Positions 51,241 through 59,877 are shown, numbered from the stretch's first letter. The stretch is 64,000 bases of DNA from Deefgea tanakiae (GCF_019665765.1 NZ_CP081150.1:2976001-3040000); one strand, 5' to 3'. Program-made: numbers and translations. Notes: generated by a model from the letters alone, not told the origin.

Positions 51241-52638
51241 TTAGCCGTTAAGCGCTCCCCCTAGAGCCTTCCGTAACTGGTCTACTGTCTGACGAAAACC
51301 ATCCACGTCTGGCCGTTTTAGGCGACGATCCTCACTGGGGGCCATCGTCAACAAATCAGCGGCAGCATCGGCATAATCTTTAGTGACCTCAAGCGCAGTG
51401 CAAATCCAATCGCGAGCCATTTTTACTGAAATGTCGCCGTTTTTAGCATATTGCAGTACGCGTTGATTCAGGTCTTCTGGCGTGTCACCTGATGTTGTGT
51501 ATGGCATGGCTTGTCCATTGGCCAGTATTTGCTCTACACCACCGACGCCCGCAAAACTCAGCGCAGATAATAGGTCATGGTTTTTTCGGAAGTGCCGATA
51601 GGCTCGCATAGGTGCAGGATCAAACACTGGCGCCAGTTGCGCAGTTCCCGCACTGCCAATCAAGGCGAAGTTTTCTGAATGCAAATCGCCATTTCCCGTT
51701 GCAAGCGCCATCACCAAACGCTGAAAAAGACCATATTTGGCTGAGCGGACATCCCCAACCAGACCGGTTTCAACCACCTTAAACAAGGTTTCCATCGATC
51801 CATCTGTTCGCTCATGATATTTGCTGCGTGCGCCCGTTCGAAGGAGCGTAAAGAACGACTCTTGCGGTAGGGGTAGACCCTTTTCCGTACGGTCATATCT
51901 TGAGAGTACTAGCGAGGCGATTTCGCCGTGTTCTGCACGAATGTTCTTGTATTGCCAGTTAGGCACCTCTAGCCCCGCAGCTCGATGTAATTCGAGTGCC
52001 AAGCTCTCTAGAGCCAACACGCATGGATAGTCAGGAGGTTCGATTTTGACCATAACCGGATGATGGTCGAGAGACGTAAATAGCTTTGGCATCATGCCCG
52101 ATACGCCCGAGACCTGAATTTTCCCGATCATTTCGGCAAGATGATCTTCGGCAGCTTGGTTGGTAAAACCGTCTCGCAGACAAGCCCACAATGCCTTGGC
52201 ATCATCCAACTTGAGTATGCTCGATTCTGGTGAGGCGTAATATCGATGCGCAGCAGCATCATCCAAGAATACATCTAGATGGCCTATGCCCCCAGCCCCA
52301 AAATGCGTCAGCAGCAACCATTCCTGCTCAATCGGTAACCGACCAATTCTTGGTATACCTTGCTGATCAAGCAGCCTGTACATTAACTTGCGGATAGGAG
52401 ATGAGTGAATTTGGGGTGGGAGTAATGCTTGTAGTTGTGGCGGCAATTCACTATCCAGTGCTCGCGACCATACCCACTCAGTTTCACCAGCCAAATCATG
52501 GAGCATGCTAAAGCCAGGCATAGCCATGCCATCATGGTGTCGAGTGATGCGTAGCTCGATCGGAGTTAAAACCATATCCGCTAGTTTACGTGGTGCACCA
52601 CCTATTCTGCTCCAGATCACACCATATAAGTCTGCCAT
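51241..52638 (-). CDS. hipA: HipA-family Ser/Thr kinase toxin
   Basis: 465 residues. The phosphatidylinositol-kinase-like HipA core shows the P-loop-like VSGVSGMMPKLF (about residue 172), the catalytic loop ATGNGDLHSENFALI and the metal-binding VFDPAPM. HipA kinases phosphorylate aminoacyl-tRNA synthetases (GltX for E. coli HipA) and halt growth. At 465 residues it is slightly longer than E. coli HipA, with an N-terminal domain of about 130 residues. It overlaps hipB by one base (TGATG). Carried on the island, where it may stabilise it. Confidence 0.9.
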   Translation of the reverse strand: MADLYGVIWSRIGGAPRKLADMVLTPIELRITRHHDGMAMPGFSMLHDLAGETEWVWSRALDSELPPQLQALLPPQIHSSPIRKLMYRLLDQQGIPRIGRLPIEQEWLLLTHFGAGGIGHLDVFLDDAAAHRYYASPESSILKLDDAKALWACLRDGFTNQAAEDHLAEMIGKIQVSGVSGMMPKLFTSLDHHPVMVKIEPPDYPCVLALESLALELHRAAGLEVPNWQYKNIRAEHGEIASLVLSRYDRTEKGLPLPQESFFTLLRTGARSKYHERTDGSMETLFKVVETGLVGDVRSAKYGLFQRLVMALATGNGDLHSENFALIGSAGTAQLAPVFDPAPMRAYRHFRKNHDLLSALSFAGVGGVEQILANGQAMPYTTSGDTPEDLNQRVLQYAKNGDISVKMARDWICTALEVTKDYADAAADLLTMAPSEDRRLKRPDVDGFRQTVDQLRKALGGALNG

Positions 52639-52883
52639 CAGAACAAACTTCCTTCATTTAGCTTTTTAGCCAGCTGACTCTGCTTGGGTGTCAAACTCAA
52701 TGTTAAGCCACACACTGCGGCTAGCTTTTCTAGGCTATCAATATTCATCACGCCACGACGGTACGCACGTGACATTACCGTGGGCAAAAGACCTGCTTGG
52801 CTGGCTAGCTCGGCTTTATTGAGTCCTTTCCGAGCCGCTTCTGCGTAAATATGGTCAAGTAACTGTTGCGTAATTGTTTGCAT
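52638..52883 (-). CDS. hipB: HipB-family antitoxin / HTH repressor
   Basis: 81 residues with a Cro/C1 helix-turn-helix (KGLNKAELASQAGLLPTVMSRAYRRG) and a C-terminal tail. First gene of the pair, upstream of hipA, in the usual antitoxin-toxin order. It should neutralise HipA and repress the operon through operators upstream. Confidence 0.88.
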   Translation of the reverse strand: MQTITQQLLDHIYAEAARKGLNKAELASQAGLLPTVMSRAYRRGVMNIDSLEKLAAVCGLTLSLTPKQSQLAKKLNEGSLF

Positions 52884-52914
52884 TTTTGCTCATTAATTTT
52901 GATATCACTTTGAT

Positions 52915-52926
52915 TATGTGCACATA
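52915..52926. promoter_or_regulatory. Candidate HipB operator
   Basis: Perfect 12-bp palindrome TATGTGCACATA 32 bases upstream of the hipB start. It differs from the E. coli HipB site (TATCC-N8-GGATA), so the assignment is by position and symmetry. Confidence 0.4.
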
Positions 52927-53318
52927 TGCAAATTCAATCAAGATATTCAGCTTGTGACTTGACAACAATATTCCGCGAACACCTAAACACTCTTTACCAA
53001 GTACAAATAATAGGATGCTATCCACCCCTCACTAGCTTTAAAAATAAATCTGAGCCGGACCACTTTGGGGATATGACTCAAAACATCAGTGCAAACAGGC
53101 TCTCGCTAAAGTGTTTTTTGGATGAAGGTCGTAATAGGGTAGGATGCTCAGATAATTTAAAAAGTTACATTTTTTGTTGGCTTGGACTTTCTGGTTCTAC
53201 AGTGCTAAAGTTGATGTAACGTTAGATGTGCTCTAAGTCCTTGTATATTAATGATATGCATATTTTATATCGCGATATTTCTCAATTTATGCATATTAAT
53301 GTCACTCAAAAAATTGAT
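52927..53318. other. Right-end region of the island, no convincing gene
   Basis: About 390 A/T-rich bases. A 97-residue plus frame (52926-53219) has no RBS and no recognisable domain. Near the right edge, ATGCATATT occurs at 53256 and 53289 around a perfect palindrome ATATCGCGATAT (53267-53278), possibly integrase or accessory-factor sites. Confidence 0.45.
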
Positions 53319-53367
53319 GCTCATAACCCGAAGGTCACAGGTTCGAGTCCTGTTCCCGCAACCAAAA
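53319..53367 (+). repeat. Right attachment-site repeat (attR), 3' half of tRNA-fMet
   Basis: Exact 49-base copy of 32111-32159, from the anticodon loop to past the CCA. The 5' half of the tRNA is absent here (the upstream sequence is A/T-rich island DNA), so this is the displaced chromosomal 3' half and marks the island's right junction. Confidence 0.85.
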
Positions 53368-53454
53368 CCACCAAAAATCAATCATTTAGCTGTGACGTTG
53401 ATGATTATCTTTGGGAATTTATTGCTTAGCATTTGGTAATAAATTTTGTACAGA

Positions 53455-53530
53455 CGCGGGATGGAGCAGTTGGCAGCTCGTCGGGCTCATAACCCGAAGG
53501 TCACAGGTTCGAGTCCTGTTCCCGCAACCA
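53455..53530 (+). tRNA. tRNA-fMet (CAT), last intact copy
   Basis: 76-base initiator tRNA identical to the three copies at 31716-32156, with CCA encoded. An 87-base spacer separates it from the attR half-gene, similar to the other spacers and with the same GTACAGA before it, so it is the next copy of the original array. Confidence 0.97.
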
Positions 53531-53536
53531 AAAATG

Positions 53537-53569
53537 AAAAAACCTAGGTCTTAAGCCTAGGTTTTTTTT
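53537..53569 (+). terminator. Terminator after the last tRNA-fMet
   Basis: Same hairpin as at 32163-32195: stem AAAAAACCTAGG / CCTAGGTTTTTT with eight T. Confidence 0.9.
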
Positions 53570-53767
53570 CGTCTTGAATTTATTGATTTGGGCACAGAAA
53601 CCAATACCATAAATTGCCTCTAAATGACGGCAATAGATCTCACGCACCTTCGCCAACACTCGTGCACCCTAATAAAATCAAGGCTCCCAAGACACACAAT
53701 TGCAACGTGTCATGGGGGCCTTTTACATTTGGCGGTCAGTCGTGTTGGCACTTGTCCGTCGCTCTAG

Positions 53768-53846
53768 CTAGTCATTTTCTGATTTGGGCACTACCTCGGG
53801 AATGTACTCAAACAAATCTTCAACTCGACATCCAAAATAAGCGCAT
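53768..53846 (-). pseudogene. Remnant of an XRE repressor gene
   Basis: Encodes CAYFGCRVEDLFEYIPEVVPKSEND, nearly the same as the C-terminus of the repressor at 32619-32846. The homology, including the non-coding sequence to its right-hand tRNA, stops abruptly at 53846 where transposase-like sequence begins. The HTH half is lost. Confidence 0.8.
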
Positions 53847-53875
53847 CGTGAGCGCACTATTAGCAATGCAGGGGT

Positions 53876-54016
53876 TGGGCGAAATAAAGCGAGTGAGATG
53901 ACGAGCCAAATGACTTGTTCAGCGGGCATTTTTCGGCTTCGAATCGTGGCTATGCCAGTGGCGGCAAGCACCTAAGCGATCCATTTAACATCAATGGCAG
54001 ACGCGAGAATGGCAAA
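53876..54016 (-). pseudogene. Remnant of an IS4-family transposase N-terminus
   Basis: Minus-strand reading gives LASAIDVKWIA, a stop (TAG), then VLAATGIATIRSRKMPAEQVIW and LVISLALFR. This follows the IS4 transposase N-terminal domain consensus (ALxATGxxxxRxRxLPAEQVVWLVxGxALFR). Interrupted by a stop and cut at both ends. Not functional. Confidence 0.65.
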
Positions 54017-54080
54017 GTCCTACTCATTATTGAAATTGAATGCATTGAATGGGCGTAAAAGTGAAGATGGTGCATAAAAA

Positions 54081-54111
54081 ATGCCGCTCACTTGGCTTAA
54101 GTGAACGGCAT
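54081..54111 (-). terminator. Terminator of the BON lipoprotein gene
   Basis: 13-bp stem with one mismatch (ATGCCGCTCACTT / AAGTGAACGGCAT) and a 5-base loop. On the minus strand it is followed by TTTTTTATG. Confidence 0.75.
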
Positions 54112-54150
54112 TACAGCCTGGGCTGTCTTTTTTGCTGGGCCAAATTCAAA

Positions 54151-54507
54151 TTAATTTTTTGGCATAATGTTGTTGTTTACAAACTGAACGCCTTTCACTT
54201 TCTCGGCGATCATACCGGCTTGAGCCATTTGCTCACCAGTATCAACAGTACCATCGATGGTCACATCTACTTTGCTCGGATCTTTCTTGTCGTTCGCGCC
54301 TTTAACTTTCAGATCAAACGCTTTCAATTTTGCATCTGCATCCAAAGCGGCTTTAACAGTCTTCGCAACCGCAGCAGCATCAGCTGCTGGTTTTGCAGCA
54401 GGCGCTGCAGGTGCAGGCGCTGCGGCTTTTTTCTCTGGTGCAGAGCTGCAAGCCGTTGATAGCACAGCGACAGTCAATAAAGTGGCAATCAGGCTAATTT
54501 GTTTCAT
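54151..54507 (-). CDS. BON-domain lipoprotein
   Basis: 118 residues from the ATG at 54507. The lipoprotein signal MKQISLIATLLTVAVLSTAC (lipobox STAC) is followed by an Ala/Pro/Lys linker (about 25-50). A BON-like domain then covers about 50-118 (VAKTVKAALDADAKLKAFDLKV, VDVTIDGTVDTGEQMAQAGMI, VKGVQFVNNNI). BON domains of this sort bind phospholipids at the envelope (OsmY-like). GAGTG before the ATG. Monocistronic. Confidence 0.85.
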   Translation of the reverse strand: MKQISLIATLLTVAVLSTACSSAPEKKAAAPAPAAPAAKPAADAAAVAKTVKAALDADAKLKAFDLKVKGANDKKDPSKVDVTIDGTVDTGEQMAQAGMIAEKVKGVQFVNNNIMPKN

Positions 54508-54740
54508 GTTTTCACTCATCTGTTGAATTAAAAAATCAGCCCTTTGCTGGGGGCTTTAATGCGTCTGATTCTAAGAGGAATACATTACAGAATTGTTTAA
54601 ATTCAATGACAAACGAAAATCAATTTATTTTGCGACATTTTCCGAGCTGAACTCGCCACAGGCAGCTATTTTTTATCCTTGCTGCGAAAAAATAGGAATG
54701 GTTTAATCGATGCTCTTTTTTAAAATGCCATACTCAAGGC

Positions 54741-55562
54741 ATGAGGCTTTTTATGCTGCCAATGGCATTCACTCCTGCCCACAATACAACAACGTATCTG
54801 TCTGAAGACAATATTATTATTGGCATTCACGGCAATACACTACTTCTATGTCAAGACACATTAGCCAGTGCTACGGCACTGCAGTCCATCGGCAGCCCCC
54901 AATACCAACTTAATATTGGCCAACTCGATACACAAATGGTGCAAATGGCTTTTTGGGATGAGACCACGCCCTTGCCAAGCCATATCACGCCCCTCGATTT
55001 ACGGGCTAGTTTTGATGTGATTGGTGAAACGCTGTGGGCGCTGGCGGGAAGAGCGTTTCAAATTGCGACGTTTTATCGCACGCATCGTTTTTGCGGTGTT
55101 TGCGGCGCGCCCACTGTCCCTCTTGAGCACGAAGCCGCTTGCGAATGCACCGCCTGCGGGCATCGAGTTTGGCCGCGTGTTTCGCCAGCGGTAATGGTGT
55201 TAATTCAACGTGGTCGTGAGATTTTGTTGGCACGCTCGCCGCATTTCCGAGAAGGCATGTACAGCGCGGTAGCTGGCTTTGTTGAGCCTGGCGAGAGTTT
55301 GGAGCAATGCGCGCATCGTGAAGTGCTGGAAGAAGTCGGAGTAACCATCAGCAATCTACGCTGGTTTTCTAGCCAAAGCTGGGCGTTTCCACATTCCTTG
55401 ATGCTGACTTTTTTTGCCGATTATGTTTCCGGCGAGATTGTCTGCCAGCCCGATGAAATCGAAGATGCGCGTTGGTTTAGCCCCGATGATTTGCCAACGC
55501 TACCGGGCAAAAACAGTATCGCCTACCGTTTATTAATGGCTGGATTGAAAGAAAATCCGTAA
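54741..55562 (+). CDS. nudC: NAD+ diphosphatase NudC
   Basis: 273 residues. The zinc ribbon FCGVCGAPT ... CECTACG (about 117-140) is followed by the Nudix box GFVEPGESLEQCAHREVLEEVG (about 180-202) and the NudC-specific SQSWAFPHSLM. NudC hydrolyses NADH to NMNH and AMP and can remove NAD caps from RNA. The length is normal. AAGG lies just before the ATG. Monocistronic. Confidence 0.95.
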   Translation: MRLFMLPMAFTPAHNTTTYLSEDNIIIGIHGNTLLLCQDTLASATALQSIGSPQYQLNIGQLDTQMVQMAFWDETTPLPSHITPLDLRASFDVIGETLWALAGRAFQIATFYRTHRFCGVCGAPTVPLEHEAACECTACGHRVWPRVSPAVMVLIQRGREILLARSPHFREGMYSAVAGFVEPGESLEQCAHREVLEEVGVTISNLRWFSSQSWAFPHSLMLTFFADYVSGEIVCQPDEIEDARWFSPDDLPTLPGKNSIAYRLLMAGLKENP

Positions 55563-55656
55563 ACGATGCAACCATCACTGATGCTGACAAACGACTGGGC
55601 AGCGCTCTGAAAATTACGGATGTTTCAATAAGCAGAGCGCTACCGTGATGAACGAA

Positions 55657-56823
55657 TTAGTTACTTTTTTTATGCATCACCAGTGCCATCACAGCACCAG
55701 CGATCAAGCCCCAAAATGCCGAGCCGATGCCAAATAGCGTTAAACCTGAAGCGGTCACCAGAAAAGTCATCATCGCCGCTTCACGCTGCGCCTCATCGCG
55801 CATCGCCAGTGCCAATCCATTCCCAATAATATTCACCAAAGCCAAACCCGCCACCACCAGCACCAGCTCACGCGGAAAAGCGGCAAATAGCGCTGCCACG
55901 GTAGCACCAAATAAACCAATCAGCACATAAAACACGCCAGCGGCAACGGCGGCGACATAGCGTTTGGTCGCATCCTCACACGCGTCTTTGCCCATGCAAA
56001 TCGCAGCGGTAATCGCGGCTAAATTGATCGCAAATGCGCCAAATGGCGCAAGCAGCACCGTGGTGATACCGGTTGTGGTGATAATCGGAGAAATGGGCGG
56101 CTTATAGCCATTGGCGCGCAGCACCGTCACACCCGGCACATTTTGCGAGGCCATCGTCACCATAAACAGCGGTAATGCCACGCTGGCGATGCTACTAAGG
56201 GTAAACACGGGCGTCGTCCAGACTGGCATCGCGAACTCAAGCACAATACCCTCTAGGTGTAATGAGCCCTGCGCCCCGGCGATAAGCAATCCGCAGAGCA
56301 ATACTCCAACAATCGCGTAACGCGGTTTAAAGCGGCGCAGGAATAAATACGCGACGATCATGCCACCCGCCAAAACAAACTGAGTTTGCAAAGCAGTGAA
56401 TGCACCCAAACCAAAACGCAGCAGCACGCCTGCCAACATTGCCGACGCAATTCCTTGTGGAATCCGCTGCATCGCACGCTCAAACCAGCCCGTTACCCCC
56501 ATCAGCACAATCAACAAACCCGATACGATAAATGCGCCAATCGCTTCAGGCATTGTCACACCGGCAACTCCCGTAACCAGTAGTGCCGCGCCCGGCGTCG
56601 ACCATGCGGTGACCACGGGTACACGGTAGCGCAATGACAAGCCGATGCACGTCAGCCCCATCGCCAAACCGAGCGCCCACATCCATGAAGCGATTTCGGT
56701 TGGTGTTGCATGCAGCGCTTGCGCGGCTTGAAACACGATTACCGCCGAACTGGTAAATCCCACCAAAACGGTCACAAACCCCGCCACCACAGCCGACATC
56801 GACACATCACGCCAGAACGACAT
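55657..56823 (-). CDS. benE: BenE-family benzoate/H+ symporter-like transporter
   Basis: 388 residues and about 11-12 membrane helices. Motifs: VTVLVGFTSSAVIVFQAAQALHAT near residue 18, VVTAWSTPGAALL, PQGIASAMLAGVLLRFG and FGAFAINLAAITAAICMG, all typical of BenE transporters in the nucleobase-ascorbate-like fold. It moves benzoate or a similar aromatic acid with protons across the inner membrane. No benzoate pathway genes are nearby. Confidence 0.9.
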   Translation of the reverse strand: MSFWRDVSMSAVVAGFVTVLVGFTSSAVIVFQAAQALHATPTEIASWMWALGLAMGLTCIGLSLRYRVPVVTAWSTPGAALLVTGVAGVTMPEAIGAFIVSGLLIVLMGVTGWFERAMQRIPQGIASAMLAGVLLRFGLGAFTALQTQFVLAGGMIVAYLFLRRFKPRYAIVGVLLCGLLIAGAQGSLHLEGIVLEFAMPVWTTPVFTLSSIASVALPLFMVTMASQNVPGVTVLRANGYKPPISPIITTTGITTVLLAPFGAFAINLAAITAAICMGKDACEDATKRYVAAVAAGVFYVLIGLFGATVAALFAAFPRELVLVVAGLALVNIIGNGLALAMRDEAQREAAMMTFLVTASGLTLFGIGSAFWGLIAGAVMALVMHKKSN

Positions 56824-57152
56824 TGCGTATCCTCACAATTTTTAGAATCACCATTGTGCTGGCTGCCGCGCCACGCGGCAATCTAGCATCGCAGAAAATG
56901 GATGGTGCACGACAACATTTGGTTACATACCCAAGGGTTGACGCAAAGCTGACATGCACGGCATGATGAAGTCATGACACTCAATACCACGCCAATTTTC
57001 ATTTCGACTTTAGCCAAGCTGCTCGCCTGGCCCTTACTCGCGCCTGCGCGGTAAACGTCGATTTGGCGTTGCTACCGCGGGAAGCGAATCCGGCGGTGGC
57101 AATCCCTCCTCTTGTATTCCTCCCGCACTCATCGGCCTACCGGCCGCGCGTT
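56824..57152. other. Intergenic region with a possible leader ORF
   Basis: About 330 bases between benE (minus) and the EamA gene (plus). Contains the 26-codon frame described next and nothing else obvious. Confidence 0.35.
56974..57054 (+). CDS. Possible leader peptide (26 aa)
   Basis: Short frame MTLNTTPIFISTLAKLLAWP- that ends about 100 bases before the EamA start. Hydrophobic in its second half. No good RBS is visible and no attenuator hairpin was identified, so this is only a possibility. Confidence 0.2.
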   Translation: MTLNTTPIFISTLAKLLAWPLLAPAR

Positions 57153-58070
57153 ATGATGGAGGATGACCCCTTGAATTCAGCAAAATCAATTCGTACTGGC
57201 GTTTTGCTCGCTGGCTTTGCCGCCACTGGCTTTGCCATGAAAGGCATTTTTATTAAGCTCGCTTTTGTCCACGGCGTGGATGCGGTGACCTTATTGATGC
57301 AGCGGCTTATTTTTACGATTGCTCTGCTGTGGATGGTGCGCTTATGGCGCGTCTCTCGCCTTGCCCACGATGAGCAGGAAACGCCAATATCGACGTCGGA
57401 TAAGCTAAAAATTTTGGGTCTTGGACTGCTTGGGTATTATTTAGCCAGTGTGCTGGATTTTATTGGCCTTGAGACCGTCAGCGCCAGCTTGGAACGCTTG
57501 ATTTTATGCCTTTATCCGGCGTTCACCGTCTTGTTCGTATCATGGTTTAGCGGCACACCGATTGCACCACGAATTAAACGCGCTTTGCCACTCACCTATT
57601 TGGGGATGATCTTAGTGCTCGCTCCAGAATTGACTAACGCGCACGCCGACTGGGCTGGGATTGGCTTTGTCGTCGCCAGTACCTTGGTCTTTTCTTTATA
57701 TATGACGTGGAGCCCAGCGGTGATTGGCCGAGTGGGTTCGATGCGCTTTACGGAGTTGGCGTTAACGGTATCAGGTTGTGGGATCTTGGTGCACTGGCTC
57801 TTGAGCCACCCATTGAGCAGTATTCAGCAGCCACCTATCGTTTGGGGCTATGCGCTGATTATCGCGATTGTTTCCACAGTTTTGCCGGTGTATGCCATTA
57901 CCGCTGCAATGCAGCGCATCGGCGCAAGTCGCACCGCCGTCATCGGCAGTTTTGGTCCCGTGCTGTCGATCATCATGAGTATGCAATTACTCAATGAAAG
58001 CCTGACTGCGATACAGTGGCTGGGTGCTGCTGTGGTGTTAGGTGGGGTCTGGTTAGTCGGGAAAAAATAA
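57153..58070 (+). CDS. EamA-family (DMT) small-molecule exporter
   Basis: 305 residues from the ATG at 57153. A GGAGG eight bases before the TTG at 57171 makes that an equally good start. Ten membrane helices in two EamA repeats (FAATGFAMKGIFIKLAF, then SRTAVIGSFGPVLSIIMSMQLLNESLTAIQWLGAAVVLGGVWLV). Such proteins export amino acids, metabolites or purines. Substrate unknown. Convergent with the GlmS-like gene, sharing the terminator between them. Confidence 0.88.
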   Translation: MMEDDPLNSAKSIRTGVLLAGFAATGFAMKGIFIKLAFVHGVDAVTLLMQRLIFTIALLWMVRLWRVSRLAHDEQETPISTSDKLKILGLGLLGYYLASVLDFIGLETVSASLERLILCLYPAFTVLFVSWFSGTPIAPRIKRALPLTYLGMILVLAPELTNAHADWAGIGFVVASTLVFSLYMTWSPAVIGRVGSMRFTELALTVSGCGILVHWLLSHPLSSIQQPPIVWGYALIIAIVSTVLPVYAITAAMQRIGASRTAVIGSFGPVLSIIMSMQLLNESLTAIQWLGAAVVLGGVWLVGKK

Positions 58071-58115
58071 GTATTGCCCTACAGTCATTAATTAATAATG
58101 CCTGCAGGGCAATAC
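58071..58115. terminator. Terminator between EamA and the GlmS-like gene
   Basis: Stem GTATTGCCCT / AGGGCAATAC with an inner CATTA/TAATG pairing. On the minus strand it is followed by TTATTTTTT, so it mainly ends the GlmS-like transcript and may serve both. Confidence 0.6.
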
Positions 58116-58116
58116 A

Positions 58117-59877
58117 TCATGCGAGCGTTGCTGTTTTTGCTTTGGCTAAATTGCGTGGCGCATCGATATCGTTACCACTAAATACCGCGCAGTAGTAAGC
58201 CAACATTTGCAGTGCCACGGTATAAATAATCGGGCTTAAATGATTTAAACCATTTGGCATCCGAATCACCGAAGTGCCTTCCACTGAGGCAATATTGCCG
58301 TTGGATAGAATGAAAATCTCACCCCGATTGGCGCGGACCGCCTTTAAATCATCGAGCATTTTTTGCGCTTGTAGATTCCACGGTAAACACACAATCACTG
58401 GCAATTCTTCATTCACCAAGGTGATGGGGCCATGCTTGAGCTCACCGGATGGGAACGCCACCGCGTGTTGATACGCGACCTCACGCAACTTAAACGCCCC
58501 TTCCATCGCGACGGGGTAATGCGCATTTCGACCAATCACAAATAGATTTTTCTTTCGATGTAGCATACCCGCCCAGCGGCGAATGTCTTTAGTGAGCTGC
58601 AAAGTTTCGGCGACTGCCGTCGGCAAGTCGAGCATTTCTTGCTGCGCAGCAGTGACTTGCTCTTTGCTTAACTCGCCGCGTGCTTCACCCAAGGTAAAAG
58701 CCAACACATACAACATCAACAATTGAGCGGTGAGTGATTTTGTCGCGCTGACCGATTGCTCTGCGCCCGAATGCGTCAGCAAGGAATGATCAACTAACGT
58801 TGTCAGCGTACTGCCCGGTGAATTACTTAAAGCAACAGTACGCGGCGAACCATTGATTTGCGCATGTTTGAGCGCCGCAATCGTATCGGCGGTTTCGCCA
58901 GACTGCGAAATCGCTACCACCAAGTCATAAGCATCAGGATGCACATCTCGATCGCTATATTCACTACTGAGACCGACCTGCACAGGGAGCCCTGCCAGCG
59001 TTTCAAACCAATAACTCGCCACCAAAGCCGCATGGTAGCTTGAGCCACACGCCAATAAAGTCACACTGCGAATGCCGGCTAATTTGCCACGCAAAGCCAG
59101 TGGTAGCGAAAATCCAGCCCCATATTTTTGCACCAAAATCGCCAAAGTCTCAGGCTGAGCTTCAATTTCTTCAAGCATATAATGCGGGATGCCTTGGCTT
59201 TTATTGACCGCTGGCATTTGCAGTGCTTGCTCTATGCCGTTCGGCAAAATAAGCATCGGGGCGCCCAAACCAAACCTCACCACATCGCCCGTATTCATCG
59301 CATACACTTGATTAGCGCGCTGGCGAATCAAACGTAAACTACTACAACAAATTTGCCTTAAGCCCGATTCCAATCCCACAAACAATGGACGCCCCAAGCA
59401 GGATGCGAACATAAACTGCGCGTGACCTTGCTGATGGCAAATATAGGACACATCACCTTTTAATTGGGCATTGCAAATGGCAATGGCCTCTAATAGCGTT
59501 GCGCCGTCATTGAGTTGCCGTACCAACACCGCTTCAACTAATTCACTTAGGTTCGACGCAATGCCGATGTCCAAACTACGCGCTAAATCGATATGATTGC
59601 TGCACAGCCCCATTGCAGTAACCACCAAGTGATGTTGTATCGTGCGGATCGCAGGATGTGGCTCATTACTGAGGCTTGCAATCAACCAATGACAATTCGC
59701 CGGTGGGAACACCAAACGCTGCACTGGCATCTGCAAAGCATAATGCCGCTGCACGATATCACCGTCATCTGCCTGAATCACATGCAAATGGCTGTTGCTG
59801 CTATTTAAAATCAATAAGCAATCGGATAAGGCAGGCAATACATTTTGTGGTGCAATATAAGCAATCAGTTCAGACAT
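58117..59877 (-). CDS. GlmS-like SIS isomerase with degenerate glutaminase domain
   Basis: 586 residues from the ATG at 59877. The C-terminal two-thirds match the GlmS isomerase: VTLLACGSSYHAALVASYWFE, VAISQSGETADTIAALKHA, ELKHGPITLV and the C-terminal PRNLAKAKTATLA, giving two SIS domains that act on fructose-6-phosphate. The N-terminal 220 residues keep the length and weak pattern of the class II glutaminase domain. However, they begin MSELIAYIA instead of MCGIVG, so the catalytic Cys is gone, and the HTRWATHG and HNG motifs are not recognisable. It may use ammonia directly, act as an isomerase or deaminase on amino sugars, or regulate the true GlmS. Monocistronic. Confidence 0.85.
   Translation of the reverse strand: MSELIAYIAPQNVLPALSDCLLILNSSNSHLHVIQADDGDIVQRHYALQMPVQRLVFPPANCHWLIASLSNEPHPAIRTIQHHLVVTAMGLCSNHIDLARSLDIGIASNLSELVEAVLVRQLNDGATLLEAIAICNAQLKGDVSYICHQQGHAQFMFASCLGRPLFVGLESGLRQICCSSLRLIRQRANQVYAMNTGDVVRFGLGAPMLILPNGIEQALQMPAVNKSQGIPHYMLEEIEAQPETLAILVQKYGAGFSLPLALRGKLAGIRSVTLLACGSSYHAALVASYWFETLAGLPVQVGLSSEYSDRDVHPDAYDLVVAISQSGETADTIAALKHAQINGSPRTVALSNSPGSTLTTLVDHSLLTHSGAEQSVSATKSLTAQLLMLYVLAFTLGEARGELSKEQVTAAQQEMLDLPTAVAETLQLTKDIRRWAGMLHRKKNLFVIGRNAHYPVAMEGAFKLREVAYQHAVAFPSGELKHGPITLVNEELPVIVCLPWNLQAQKMLDDLKAVRANRGEIFILSNGNIASVEGTSVIRMPNGLNHLSPIIYTVALQMLAYYCAVFSGNDIDAPRNLAKAKTATLA

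Noticed and set aside
52926-53219. 97-residue plus frame at the right end of the island
   Set aside because: No RBS, no recognisable domain, and it starts inside the hipB operator palindrome.
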